This document shows positions 5,603 through 15,788 of a stretch of 49,418 nucleotides of DNA, one piece after another. The notes beneath the pieces were generated by a model. That model saw only the letters and a program-made list of their open reading frames with translations. It had not been told where the DNA came from and made no database searches. Position 1 is the first letter of the stretch, and the number at the start of each line of letters is the position of its first letter. Origin of the DNA: Prevotellaceae bacterium (GTDB lineage: Bacteria; Bacteroidota; Bacteroidia; Bacteroidales; Bacteroidaceae); contig JAISIN010000087.1 in the NCBI GenBank assembly GCA_031262085.1, forward strand, positions 1 to 49,418, in the 5' to 3' direction. A program made the translations under genes and the position numbers.

Positions 5603-8449
5603 ATGCGATACAAGTTTTTATTGCTACTTCTGAATCTCTCTTTTGCCGTCATTCAGGCGCAAAACATCATACAGCAAACGATTCCTACGTTGCAGCAGCT
5701 TCCGGTTAATGCCATCCACCGCATCTTTCAAGATAGCGAAGGCTACATCTGGTACGGAACTGTCAACGGACTGTGTCGTGACGACGGCTATCATATTTAT
5801 GTCTTCCGCTCGGACATTCATACACCCGGACTGCTCAGCAATAATTTAGTCAACTGCATCGCCGAAGACAAGGAGGGGAAAATCTGGTTCGGCACCTACA
5901 AGGGGGGCTACGTCATCGACAAACGCGACTACCACATCACTCCGTTAGACAGCGGACGGTTGGGCGGGAAGATGATTCACCTGATTTATGTCACCGACGA
6001 CGGATCTGTCTGGGTGAGCGTCACCGGCGAACTGTTGCGCTACCGTGCCAACATGACCTTGGATAAATGCTTCACCCTTCGCAACGACAACGGAAGAGAG
6101 ACCTTTGCGGGCGGTCTGTGTCAAGGACGCAACGGCGAGTTGATCATGGCACGCCGAGACGGCGTAATGTGCAGGCTCGACACGGTGACAGACGAATTTA
6201 TCCCCTTCCCTACCCAAGGCATCAAAGTAGATTACTTCGGAAACCTCATCCAAGACGATACTGAAGATTACTACTGGGTATCCAACTGGGGAGCAGGCAT
6301 TGTCCGCTTCGACCCCCGCGCACCGCAAGATTCCATGTACATCTATCAGCCGCTGCCGCTCAACATCGAAGGCCAGCCGAACAATATAGTCATTCACATG
6401 CAGCAAGACAACGGTCCGGGTTATTTGTGGGCTACCGCCTCCGATAATCTGATAGCATTCCGCAAAGACAGCTTGGGCATGTTGCACCAAGTAGACATCT
6501 CCTACCTCCTGCCCGCGTCCAATCAGATGTTGAACGAGATCATCGAAGACCGTCAGGGCAACCTCTGGGTATCGGCGTTCGACCAGTCCAGCTTCATTGT
6601 ACGCTTCACCCAAGATTCTTCACACGGCTATGCACTGCCTGCCATCCACCAACGCACCAAGGGCAAAGCAGCCATCATGTCGCTGGTAGACAGCGGCGAC
6701 CATATATTCTGGATCTCGCAAGAACGAACCGGCGTCTGCCTGTACGACCTGCAAAACGATAAATTGGTCAGCTACAGCGACTTTACCGGAACACGTCACC
6801 TTCCTCTCAACCTAGTGAAGGAGATGACCGTTTCGCGACAAGTGCCGCACGGCGTATGGATTGCACACGAATACGGACAGAGCGCCATCCTACTGGGACG
6901 GTCGGGAATGACGCCGCATTTCTACCGCCGGGTATCGGTGGGTAACAGAGAGAACGATGCCGTAAGGGTACTCTACGAAGATGACAAGAAACAGCTGTGG
7001 ATAGGCACATCGTTGGGACTTTACCGATACGACTACCCCACGGATTCGCTGACCGCTGTATGCGACACGCTGGGCTACGTGAGCGGTATCACCCAAGCAG
7101 CCAATGGTGCGCTGTGGGTATGCACCGGCGACAAAGGCATCTACCGCATATCACCCGACGAAAATCAAATCGACACATTCCCCTTCACCCATATATTCTC
7201 TTCGTTGACACTTACCACCGACGGCACACTCTGGCTCGGCAGCGAAGAGGGCGGGCTATATGCCTTCTATCCGCATACCGGAGAGCTGAAAGACTTCAGT
7301 AGCGCATGCGACCTCAACGGCGATCAGGTGAACGGCGTCATTGCCGACATCTTCAATCACATTTGGATCAGTACCAACCAAAAGATCATCGAGTTCAACC
7401 CCCGCAACAACCTGTTTTATGCCTATCAAACCACCGACGCCAACATGCTGCTGTGGCGTATCATCCCCACAGCTGCCACCACCGGATTGGATGGCAAGCT
7501 GTACTTTGGCGGTATTCCGGGTATCTTCTCCATCACCCCCTCCAACCGCTTGGAGAGCGAGGGCGAAGCGATACGTACACATATCACCAATGTCAGCGCC
7601 TCGAACAAGTCAATCCTTCTGGACGGGAAACACGGCAACAACTCCACCGCTTCGGTCATCTTACATCCCGACGACCGCAATATCCTCATCGAATTTTCTT
7701 CGCTCAACCCTGTTTATGCCGGCAAGACCCGCTACGCCTACCAATTAGAAGGCATCGACACACATTGGGAATACACCCACCCCGGCAGCAACACCGCCTT
7801 TTATAACCAACTGCCCAAAGGCAAGTACCGTTTCAAGGTCAAAGCTACCGATGCCAACGGATTGTGGAGTAACGTCGTTACCACCCTTGTCATACATCGG
7901 CTGCCCGCATTCTACGAAACGTGGTGGGCTTGCTTCATCTATGCATTGCTTACGCTGGGCATACTGCTATATGCCATTTATGCTTATGTCAAGCGGGTGG
8001 AACGCAAGAACACGGAGTTGTGGTCGGACAGCAAGGAGATGGTAGAGATGCACCGCTACCTGCAAACCGAAATCACAACGCCCGCCTACGAATCGTTCGA
8101 CAAGCTGTTATTAGAGAAAGTCACCAAATCCATCGAAGAGAATCTATCCGAACCACAGTTTGGTGTCAATGAGCTGGCGCAGAACATGAACATGTCGCGC
8201 TCCACCCTTACCCGCAAGTTGAAAACCATCACCGGTCAGACCCCGCTCGACCTGATTCGTCACGTCAAGATGCAGCACGCCAAACTATTGTTGCAAGACA
8301 AACAGCGCAACATCAGCGAAGTCTCCATCACACTGGGCTACTTCAACCGCAAGCACTTCACCCAATGTTTCAAGGACGAATTCGGCATCACTCCCAGCGA
8401 GTACCGAAAGTCGTTGTTGCCTGTCGAGCCAACGCAACCGGAAACCTGA
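5603..8449 (+). CDS. membrane-anchored propeller sensor / AraC regulator without kinase
   Basis: 948 residues. A signal peptide (about 1-20, RYKFLLLLLNLSFAVIQAQ) is followed by about ten Reg_prop repeats of the form G-x-(I/L)-W-(x)-G-T that build a two-part periplasmic beta-propeller sensor. A Y_Y_Y domain follows at about 692-760 and one membrane helix at about 773-795. After a short linker comes an AraC-type double helix-turn-helix at about 839-945. Classic hybrid two-component systems of Bacteroides place HisKA, HATPase and receiver domains between the membrane helix and the AraC domain, and all three are absent here. The regulator therefore seems to couple sugar binding directly to a DNA-binding domain held at the inner membrane. 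It precedes susC in the same direction and presumably controls it. Confidence 0.85.
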   Translation: MRYKFLLLLLNLSFAVIQAQNIIQQTIPTLQQLPVNAIHRIFQDSEGYIWYGTVNGLCRDDGYHIYVFRSDIHTPGLLSNNLVNCIAEDKEGKIWFGTYKGGYVIDKRDYHITPLDSGRLGGKMIHLIYVTDDGSVWVSVTGELLRYRANMTLDKCFTLRNDNGRETFAGGLCQGRNGELIMARRDGVMCRLDTVTDEFIPFPTQGIKVDYFGNLIQDDTEDYYWVSNWGAGIVRFDPRAPQDSMYIYQPLPLNIEGQPNNIVIHMQQDNGPGYLWATASDNLIAFRKDSLGMLHQVDISYLLPASNQMLNEIIEDRQGNLWVSAFDQSSFIVRFTQDSSHGYALPAIHQRTKGKAAIMSLVDSGDHIFWISQERTGVCLYDLQNDKLVSYSDFTGTRHLPLNLVKEMTVSRQVPHGVWIAHEYGQSAILLGRSGMTPHFYRRVSVGNRENDAVRVLYEDDKKQLWIGTSLGLYRYDYPTDSLTAVCDTLGYVSGITQAANGALWVCTGDKGIYRISPDENQIDTFPFTHIFSSLTLTTDGTLWLGSEEGGLYAFYPHTGELKDFSSACDLNGDQVNGVIADIFNHIWISTNQKIIEFNPRNNLFYAYQTTDANMLLWRIIPTAATTGLDGKLYFGGIPGIFSITPSNRLESEGEAIRTHITNVSASNKSILLDGKHGNNSTASVILHPDDRNILIEFSSLNPVYAGKTRYAYQLEGIDTHWEYTHPGSNTAFYNQLPKGKYRFKVKATDANGLWSNVVTTLVIHRLPAFYETWWACFIYALLTLGILLYAIYAYVKRVERKNTELWSDSKEMVEMHRYLQTEITTPAYESFDKLLLEKVTKSIEENLSEPQFGVNELAQNMNMSRSTLTRKLKTITGQTPLDLIRHVKMQHAKLLLQDKQRNISEVSITLGYFNRKHFTQCFKDEFGITPSEYRKSLLPVEPTQPET

Positions 8450-8589
8450 TTGCGGATGGTCATCTTTTAGGTTTTGATGCGGTTGCTCCGAGTTCAAATA
8501 GGGGTGTTAAATGTTGCAAATGCCGCTTTAATACATTTGGTGCCCCTGTTTGAGCGCTTTTTCCCCACTATTGTTCTCTTCTCATTCTT

Positions 8590-8597
8590 TACATTTG
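8590..8597 (+). promoter_or_regulatory. -7 box for susC
   Basis: TACATTTG lies 34 nt before the susC ATG. A second TACATTTG at 8532-8539 is also present, so there may be two start sites in the 180-bp regulator-susC gap. Induction is expected to depend on the upstream regulator. Confidence 0.55.
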
Positions 8598-8631
8598 CAC
8601 AACCCAATAGTGGGCTAACTATAATTCTATC

Positions 8632-11595
8632 ATGATGAAACATTACATCTTAGGAACTTTATTTGCTTGCTTGTCACTGGTCACCTTCGCCCAGCAAAGA
8701 ACTGTGACAGGAACTGTGAAAGACCAAACCGGCGAGCCGATTATCGGTGCAGCGGTAACCGTTAAAGACTCGCCATCGGTAGGCACCGTGACCAATGTAG
8801 AGGGTACATTCACGCTCTCGGTGCCTCCACAAAGTACCCTTACCATTTCATACGTGGGCTATCTCACGCAAGAGGTGAACGTGGGGAGTCATAGCTCGAT
8901 CAGTGTGGTTTTGCGCGAAGACAACCAACTGCTCGACGAAGTAGTAGTCATTGGATACGGCACCCAGCGCAGAGGCGATGTGACCAGCGCCGTAGGGTCG
9001 GTCAAGCGCGACGACTTCATGAAGGGCGCTGTGCGCGATGCCGGTCAGCTCATTCAAGGAAAGATTGCCGGTCTGGCTATCACCAACCCGGGAGGCGATC
9101 CGGTGGGCAACACCTCTATCAGCCTGCGCGGCGTGGCAACCATCTCGGGTACCAACACGGCGCCGCTGATACTGGTCGACGGAGTGCCGGGCGACTTTAG
9201 CACCGTAGCTCCCGAAGACATTGAGAGCATCGACGTACTCAAGGACGGTTCGGCAGCCGCCATCTACGGATCGCGTGCCACCAATGGCGTAGTACTCATC
9301 ACCACCCGCGCTGCCGAGGGCGACCGCATCAACAATGTGGAGTATAGCGGATACCTCAGCACCTCCGCCATCTCCAAACGTCTTGAGATGCTCACCGCAG
9401 CCGACTACCGCCGACAGATTGCCGAAGGCATACGCGATGCTGCCTGGGACTTGGGCGCCACCACCGACTGGCAAGACGAGATCATGCGTACCCCTCTGAG
9501 CCATGTGCACAACATCGCCATGCGAGGCGGCAACAAGCAGACCAACTACATCGTCAATCTGAACTACCGCAAGTTGCAAGGTATCATGAAGCGCTCCGAC
9601 CGCGAATCCTTCCAAGGACGCGCCCAGCTACGCCACAGCCTCTTCGACGACAAGGTAAAGCTCGGCTTTGCCATCATCGGCAACAAGACCGGCTACACCT
9701 CCGTATCCAACGGCGGCAGCTACAACAACTACATCTTCCGCCAGTCGCTCATCCACAACCCCACCGAACCGATACACAATGACGAAGGCGGGTGGAACGA
9801 GCAACCCGGCATCTTCGAGTATGCCAACCCGCTGGGACTGATTTACGAAACCGACGGACGGCAAGACATCACACAGCTCCGCTTCAACGGCGACATCACC
9901 GTCAACCCCATCAAAGAGCTGACACTCAAAGCGCTCTTCTCCTACGACAAGATGCACCGCAACCGCGGCTACTACGAAACCAAAGAGAACATCTCTACCA
10001 TTCGCGACAACCGCAACGGATATGCAGCCTTAGGCGCCACCACCAACATGCAGAAGCTGATGGAGCTGACGGCACAGTACAGCAAAACCATCGACGGACA
10101 TACCTTCACCGCACTGGCAGGCTACAGCTATCAGGAGACCGACTACACCAGCGAGAGTGAATCGAACTACAACTTCCCCACCGACAGTTACAGTTATAAC
10201 AACATCGGACAGGGTGCCGCTTTGAAAGAGGGATTGGCATCGATGGGCAGCTCGCGCTCGCAAACCAACCTGATCGGTTTCTTCGGACGCCTCAACTACA
10301 ACTACAAAGACCGCTACCTGCTCATGGCAGCCCTGCGCCACGAAGGCGCCAGCCAGCTGGTAGGTACCGACAATGAGTGGGGTACCTTCCCCTCCGTATC
10401 GTTGGGATGGCGCATCACCCAAGAATCGTTCATGAAAAACCAAACCCTGTTCAGCGACCTCAAACTCCGTGCCGGATATGGCGTCACCGGCAGTCAGCCC
10501 AATGCCTCCTTCCGCGGCGTGCCTCTGCTGGGATACGGTCTCTACTTCCTCTACAACGGACGGTGGATACAATCCCTCTCGCCTACGCAAAACCCCAACC
10601 CCAACCTGAAGTGGGAGGAGAAGCACGAAACCAACATCGGTCTCGACTTCGGATTCCTCGACGGACGCATCAGCGGTAGCATCGACTACTACAACCGTGA
10701 GATTCGCGGACTGCTCTACAACTACACCGTACCCTCACCGCCCAATCTCTACACGTCGACCCTTGCCAACGTGGGTAAGATGCGCAACAGAGGGTTGGAA
10801 ATCCTGCTCAACTTTGTACCCGTGAGCAACAAAAGCACGCGCTGGAACTCTACACTCACCTTCTCTACCAACTCCAACAAGTTGGTGAGCCTCTCCAACG
10901 ACGTCTACAAACTGACGCAAGACTGGTTCCCCACCGGCTGGATACAAGAACCGGTCAAGGTAGAATCGCATATCGTAGAGGTGGGCAAACCTATTGGTGA
11001 GATATGGGGCTTCAAGGTGGTAGACGCTACCAGCGACGGCAAATGGATCTACGAGAACGCCAACGGCGAACGTGTCAACTACGACGACTTCACCCATGCA
11101 CAAGCCGACAAGAAGGTGTTGGGCAACGGTATACCCAAGTGGTACTTAGGCTGGCAGAACGCCATCCGTTACAAGAACTGGGATGCCTCGATCTCGATGC
11201 GAGGTGCCTTCGGACACCAGATTATCAATGTGGCACGCATGTTCTACGAGAACCTCAGCCGCCAAGACTGGAACCGCCTGCAATCTGCCTACACCCCCAT
11301 CTTCGGCAAGGCACAGCTCAACTCGCTCTGCTCCGAAGAGTTCAACAGCTACTATGTAGAGAACGGCGACTACTGGAAGATAGACAATATCACCATCGGC
11401 TACAACTTTAAGCAAATAGGCAAGTATATCAAGGGCTTGCGTCTCTATGCCACCGGTCAGAACCTACTCACCATCACCGGCTACAAGGGTACCGACCCCG
11501 AGGTCAACATCTCCGGACTGAATCCGGGCTACGACGACCGCGACCAATATCCCAGTGTGCGCTCCTTTACGTTGGGCGTAAACATCAACTTTTAA
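8632..11595 (+). CDS. susC: SusC/RagA-family TonB-dependent outer-membrane transporter
   Basis: 987 residues. A signal peptide (1-20) is followed by a carboxypeptidase-regulatory-like domain (about 23-95, TVTGTVKDQTGEPIIGAAV), then the TonB box DEVVVIGYG at about 102-110, a plug domain (SLRGVATISG, then LVDGVPGD and YGSRATNGVVLITT), and a large beta-barrel ending in the aromatic C-terminus GVNINF. It imports oligosaccharides through the outer membrane with energy from TonB-ExbBD. It forms a complex with the SusD-like lipoprotein encoded 27 bp downstream. Length and domain order are normal. The symbol is a family name. The substrate is inferred from neighbouring glycosidases. Confidence 0.95.
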   Translation: MMKHYILGTLFACLSLVTFAQQRTVTGTVKDQTGEPIIGAAVTVKDSPSVGTVTNVEGTFTLSVPPQSTLTISYVGYLTQEVNVGSHSSISVVLREDNQLLDEVVVIGYGTQRRGDVTSAVGSVKRDDFMKGAVRDAGQLIQGKIAGLAITNPGGDPVGNTSISLRGVATISGTNTAPLILVDGVPGDFSTVAPEDIESIDVLKDGSAAAIYGSRATNGVVLITTRAAEGDRINNVEYSGYLSTSAISKRLEMLTAADYRRQIAEGIRDAAWDLGATTDWQDEIMRTPLSHVHNIAMRGGNKQTNYIVNLNYRKLQGIMKRSDRESFQGRAQLRHSLFDDKVKLGFAIIGNKTGYTSVSNGGSYNNYIFRQSLIHNPTEPIHNDEGGWNEQPGIFEYANPLGLIYETDGRQDITQLRFNGDITVNPIKELTLKALFSYDKMHRNRGYYETKENISTIRDNRNGYAALGATTNMQKLMELTAQYSKTIDGHTFTALAGYSYQETDYTSESESNYNFPTDSYSYNNIGQGAALKEGLASMGSSRSQTNLIGFFGRLNYNYKDRYLLMAALRHEGASQLVGTDNEWGTFPSVSLGWRITQESFMKNQTLFSDLKLRAGYGVTGSQPNASFRGVPLLGYGLYFLYNGRWIQSLSPTQNPNPNLKWEEKHETNIGLDFGFLDGRISGSIDYYNREIRGLLYNYTVPSPPNLYTSTLANVGKMRNRGLEILLNFVPVSNKSTRWNSTLTFSTNSNKLVSLSNDVYKLTQDWFPTGWIQEPVKVESHIVEVGKPIGEIWGFKVVDATSDGKWIYENANGERVNYDDFTHAQADKKVLGNGIPKWYLGWQNAIRYKNWDASISMRGAFGHQIINVARMFYENLSRQDWNRLQSAYTPIFGKAQLNSLCSEEFNSYYVENGDYWKIDNITIGYNFKQIGKYIKGLRLYATGQNLLTITGYKGTDPEVNISGLNPGYDDRDQYPSVRSFTLGVNINF

Positions 11596-11622
11596 TTCAT
11601 CCTACATTAAATCAAAGAAATT

Positions 11623-13257
11623 ATGAAAGCGAAAATAATGGTATACGGACTGATGGCTACCCTGACACTGGGTACTGCCTCGTCGTGTACAGACTTGTTG
11701 GACAGAAATTATAACGCCATCGTTGCCGAAGGTTTTCAGCCGGGCGAAGACGACTTGGGCGCGCTCCTCTCATCGGCTTATATCCCTTGGCGCCAGACTT
11801 TTCTCGACTGGAACGGCGTGGCGTGGGCACAGATGTTGTCGTCCGACGAAGATGTGGTGCCCGCACGCCCCAACGGATGGGTCGACGGAGGCATCTACAA
11901 GCGGTGGCACCAGCACAAATGGACTGCCGACGACGATGAAGTGAATCAAACATGGAATCGCACCTACGTGGGCATCAACGCCTGCAACCGCGTGCTCTAC
12001 CAGATCGAATCGGGACAGATAGCCTTGGGCGAACGTGAAACAGCCATCGTGGCAGAGCTGAAGGTGCTCCGTGCTTCCTATTACTACCTATTAGTCGACC
12101 TCTTCGGCAATGTGCCCCTCGTGACCCAATTCGATGTACCCGACGGCTATTTGCCCGAACAAGCCACCCGCAAAGCGGTATACGACTTCATCATCAGCGA
12201 GCTGACCACCAACGTGCCGCTGCTGAGCGATGCCGTAGACACCGAATACTACGGACGCTTCAACCAATGGGCAGGCTATGCGCTCATGGCGAAGATGTAC
12301 CTCAATGCCCAAGTCTTCTCCGACGGCAGCAATACCGAATGGGATGCCTGCATCAATGCCTGCAACCAAATCATCAACTCGGGCAACTATCTGCTTGAGA
12401 GCGAACAACGGTTGGTCTTCATCACCAACAACGAAAACTCCAAAGAGATTATCTTCGCGCTGCCCTTCGACGAGACGTATGTAACCGGCTGGAACGACTT
12501 CAACTACCACATGTACACCCTGCAACCCGCAAATCAGCAGACCTACAACTTTCAGTTCGGTCCGTGGGGAGGCGTGTGCGTCATTCCGCAATATATTAGC
12601 TCCTTTGACGCCGACGACGAACGCCTCGCCAAGTGCTTCATCGCCGGACAACAATACACCGCCTCGGGCGCCATTCTGAACTGCACCATGGGCGCCATGA
12701 GCGGACAGCCCCTCAACTACATCAACGTGGTGCCCAGCATCGACGATTCGGAAGAGGTACACGGACTGCGCTGGGGTAAGTTCGAGTATGCTATGGGCAT
12801 TACCAACCGCCTGAGCAACGACTTCCCCGTCTTCCGCTATGCCGATGTGCTGATGATGAAAGCCGAAGCGCTGCTCCGCTCGGGGCGTGCCGACGAAGCT
12901 GCCACCTTGGTGACGCAAGTGCGCCAACGCAACTTCACCGACCATCCCGACAAAGCCATCGTGACCGGCGGACAACTGTCGGCATCGGGTACCCAATACG
13001 ACTATGGCAGACGCGACAACCTCGTGCCCGAAACGCACGACAATACCTCCATCATTCAGTATGGACGGATGCTCGACGAGCTGGGATGGGAGTTCACGCA
13101 GGAAGGACGTCGACGCCAAGATATGGTGCGCTTCAATGCCTTCACTACCCTGTCGTGGTTCTCGCACGACAAGAGCGATGCCACACGAAACCTCTACCCC
13201 ATCCCCAACACGCAATTACGCACCAACGGCAACCTGAAACAAAACCCGGGTTATTAA
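11623..13257 (+). CDS. susD: SusD/RagB-family glycan-binding lipoprotein
   Basis: 544 residues. The lipobox ends at C22 (GTASSC), so the protein is exported and lipidated, and it sits on the cell surface as the lid of the SusC pore. The N-terminal TPR-type helices (TWNRTYVGINACNRVLYQI, then AELKVLRASYYYLLVDLFG) and the C-terminal motif FRYADVLMMKAEALLRSG are classic for SusD. The gene follows susC by 27 bp and must be in the same transcript. Its role is capture of glycan on the surface. Aromatic residues are frequent across the frame, but the binding site cannot be placed without a structure. Confidence 0.95.
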   Translation: MKAKIMVYGLMATLTLGTASSCTDLLDRNYNAIVAEGFQPGEDDLGALLSSAYIPWRQTFLDWNGVAWAQMLSSDEDVVPARPNGWVDGGIYKRWHQHKWTADDDEVNQTWNRTYVGINACNRVLYQIESGQIALGERETAIVAELKVLRASYYYLLVDLFGNVPLVTQFDVPDGYLPEQATRKAVYDFIISELTTNVPLLSDAVDTEYYGRFNQWAGYALMAKMYLNAQVFSDGSNTEWDACINACNQIINSGNYLLESEQRLVFITNNENSKEIIFALPFDETYVTGWNDFNYHMYTLQPANQQTYNFQFGPWGGVCVIPQYISSFDADDERLAKCFIAGQQYTASGAILNCTMGAMSGQPLNYINVVPSIDDSEEVHGLRWGKFEYAMGITNRLSNDFPVFRYADVLMMKAEALLRSGRADEAATLVTQVRQRNFTDHPDKAIVTGGQLSASGTQYDYGRRDNLVPETHDNTSIIQYGRMLDELGWEFTQEGRRRQDMVRFNAFTTLSWFSHDKSDATRNLYPIPNTQLRTNGNLKQNPGY

Positions 13258-13286
13258 CGAACATGCTTACTTATGGAAAATATTAC

Positions 13287-13294
13287 TACCTTTG
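13287..13294 (+). promoter_or_regulatory. -7 box for the GH127/146 gene
   Basis: TACCTTTG lies in the 83-bp gap after susD, 46 nt before the glycosidase start. The gene may therefore have its own start site in addition to read-through from susCD. Confidence 0.5.
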
Positions 13295-13340
13295 GGGGTC
13301 TAAAAGCAAATAACATATCATAAGTATTACAATTTATTAG

Positions 13341-15683
13341 ATGAACTTTATGAAGTCAATAGGTATTATTTCTTTTTTCCTGTTTGCTACGTTCTGTCTG
13401 CCGGTAGGCGGACAGACGCAGCGAACGGTCGATTCATTTCCGTTATCACAAGTGAGGCTTACCGATAGCCCGTTTCGCCACGCCCAACAGATGGATATAT
13501 GCTATCTGCTGGGATTAGATGCCGACCGCTTGGCAGCGCCCTACCTGAAAGGCGCCGGACTGCCGCCCCGTGCCGATAACTATCCCAATTGGGAGAACAC
13601 CGGATTGGACGGACACATCGGGGGGCACTACCTCTCGGCGCTGGCATATATGTATGCCTCAACGGGTGATGCCCGCATCAAAGAACGGCTGGACTACATG
13701 TTGTCCGAACTAAAACGGGCACAAGACGCCTCCGGTGACGGTTATCTGTGTGGCACACCCGGCGGCGAAGCCATCTGGAAAGAGATTCAGGCAGGCAACA
13801 TCCGCGCGCAGGCATTCAGTCTGAACGATCACTGGGTGCCACTCTACAACATCCATAAAACCTACGCCGGACTACGCGATGCCTATCTGGAAGCAGGCAG
13901 CGAGACAGCCAAACAGATGCTGGTGAAGCTCGCCGACTGGATGATAAACATCACTGCCGGTCTCACCGACGAACAGATGCAAGACATGCTGCGCAGCGAA
14001 CACGGCGGACTGAACGAGGTCTTTGCCGACGTGGCAGCCATCACAGGCGACAACCGCTACTTGAAGCTGGCGCACCGCTTCTCGCATCAGTTGGTACTGC
14101 AACCGCTGCTGAACGGTGAAGACAAACTCACCGGCATGCACGCCAACACACAAATACCCAAGGTGATAGGATTTAAACGCATCGCCGACTTGGAGAACGA
14201 CAAGGCATGGAGCGGCGCTGCCGACTACTTCTGGCACAACGTGGTCGATCACCGCACAGTGTCTATCGGCGGCAACAGCGTCGACGAGCACTTCCACCCC
14301 ATCGATAACTTCGACCGCATGTTGCAAAGCGAACAGGGTGTGGAGACGTGCAACACCTACAACATGTTGCGACTGACTGCCATGCTTTACCGCACCTCTG
14401 CCGATGCAAACTACATGGATTATTACGAACGAGCGCTCTACAACCACATCCTCTCCACCCAAGACCCCATACAAGGCGGGTTGGTCTACTTCACACCCAT
14501 GCGCTCGGGACACTATCGGGTCTACTCACAGCCGCAAACCAGCTTCTGGTGTTGTGTAGGTTCGGGGATGGAGAACCATGCCCGCTATGGCGAGATGATA
14601 TACGGCAAGCACAACGGCGACCTCTACGTGAATCTCTTCATCCCCAGCGTACTCGACTGGAAACAACGAAAAATAACGATCGAGCAACGCACCGATTTCC
14701 CCAACGAAGCAGGCACCACGCTCACCATCGCTTCGGGCCAACAGCAAGATTTCACCATCCGCTTCCGCTTGCCTGCATGGACGAAGCAGTGGAGCATGAC
14801 CGTCAACGGACAATCGGTCACCCCGCAAACCGAGAAGGGTTATGTAGCCCTGACCCGCAAGTGGAAAGCCGGTGACACCGTGAAACTGTCGCTGCCCATG
14901 CAACTCGAAGCCATACAGTTACCCGACCACTCGCCCAACTACTCGTTTGCCTACGGTCCCATCGTACTCGCTGCCTATATGGGTAAGGAAGACCAAACCG
15001 GTCTTTTCGCCGACGAAAGTCGCGGCGGACACATCGCACACGGACCGAGACTTCCGCTCACCGAAGCCCCTACCCTTGTAGGCACAGCCGACAGCCTGCT
15101 TGCCTATCTGCAACCGGTTGCCGACAAGCCGCTGACTTACACGCTGACGCATCTCTATCCCGCCCGTTACCAACAGCTCACGCTACAACCTTTCTACCGT
15201 ATGCACGAATGTCGCTACACGCTCTACTTCCCGTTAGTCACTCCCGAAGAGCTGAAACAGCACGAACAGGAGCTGGCGCGCCAAGAAGCACAACGCATGG
15301 CATTGGATGCCATCACTATCGACAGGGTGGTTTGTGGCGAGCAACAGCCCGAAAGTGACCATTTCATCGCGTCCGAGCAATCCATGACAGGCGCCGACGA
15401 CGAAACCGGTCGGCATTGGCGCGCTGCCCGCGGATGGTTCAGCTACCGGATGAAAGCCGACGGAAAGGCGAACACCTTGTATATAAAGTGCCAGCCGGGC
15501 AACCGGACGGATGCCCGAATCCTCATCAACGGAAACGTTGTGGGCACGCTCACCCCCGAAAGCAATCTGACAGAGATAGCTATTCCTACCGAATATCAAC
15601 AGGGCGAAATCGTAGTAAGAATAGAAAAAGACAAAGCATTCATGACACCCCGTTGTTATGAAATCAGGCTTATCAAACGCTAA
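13341..15683 (+). CDS. GH127/GH146-type beta-L-arabinofuranosidase
   Basis: 780 residues with an N-terminal signal peptide (about 1-27, MKSIGIISFFLFATFC after the first ATG). The catalytic domain (formerly DUF1680) shows E335-x-C337 in VETCNTYNM and the adjacent cysteines C404 and C405 in FWCCVGSGMEN. In this family one of these cysteines is the nucleophile and the others bind zinc. The GSGMENHARYGE run favours the GH146 branch found in Bacteroides arabinan and pectin systems. A beta-sandwich region and a C-terminal domain of DUF6805 type (about 660-780) follow. It releases beta-L-arabinofuranose, probably in the periplasm. It closes the PUL and is followed by a strong hairpin. Confidence 0.85.
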   Translation: MNFMKSIGIISFFLFATFCLPVGGQTQRTVDSFPLSQVRLTDSPFRHAQQMDICYLLGLDADRLAAPYLKGAGLPPRADNYPNWENTGLDGHIGGHYLSALAYMYASTGDARIKERLDYMLSELKRAQDASGDGYLCGTPGGEAIWKEIQAGNIRAQAFSLNDHWVPLYNIHKTYAGLRDAYLEAGSETAKQMLVKLADWMINITAGLTDEQMQDMLRSEHGGLNEVFADVAAITGDNRYLKLAHRFSHQLVLQPLLNGEDKLTGMHANTQIPKVIGFKRIADLENDKAWSGAADYFWHNVVDHRTVSIGGNSVDEHFHPIDNFDRMLQSEQGVETCNTYNMLRLTAMLYRTSADANYMDYYERALYNHILSTQDPIQGGLVYFTPMRSGHYRVYSQPQTSFWCCVGSGMENHARYGEMIYGKHNGDLYVNLFIPSVLDWKQRKITIEQRTDFPNEAGTTLTIASGQQQDFTIRFRLPAWTKQWSMTVNGQSVTPQTEKGYVALTRKWKAGDTVKLSLPMQLEAIQLPDHSPNYSFAYGPIVLAAYMGKEDQTGLFADESRGGHIAHGPRLPLTEAPTLVGTADSLLAYLQPVADKPLTYTLTHLYPARYQQLTLQPFYRMHECRYTLYFPLVTPEELKQHEQELARQEAQRMALDAITIDRVVCGEQQPESDHFIASEQSMTGADDETGRHWRAARGWFSYRMKADGKANTLYIKCQPGNRTDARILINGNVVGTLTPESNLTEIAIPTEYQQGEIVVRIEKDKAFMTPRCYEIRLIKR

Positions 15684-15717
15684 GCATGTGATCTCTTGCA
15701 CGGTTTTACCTTTACCT

Positions 15718-15768
15718 GACTACAAAATAGGGTGTGCCCCGTTCGGGGGCACACCCTATTTTGTAGTC
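15718..15768. terminator. perfect 23-bp hairpin, bidirectional terminator
   Basis: The 23-nt arms 15718-15740 and 15746-15768 are exactly complementary around a GTTCG loop. The stem is GC-rich near the loop (GGGTGTGCCCC) and AT-rich at the base (CTACAAAATA). The element lies between the converging GH127/146 and rnr genes, so it can stop transcripts from both sides. Confidence 0.85.
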
Positions 15769-15788
15769 CATATAGCTCTACAACGACT

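Noticed and set aside
6067..7806. Several plus- and minus-strand frames inside the propeller regulator
   Set aside because: They are shadows of a continuous 948-codon gene with consistent domain structure.
9628..13215. Long minus-strand frames opposite susC and susD (up to 374 residues)
   Set aside because: Both plus-strand genes are unmistakable. The opposite frames have no motifs, promoters or start signals.
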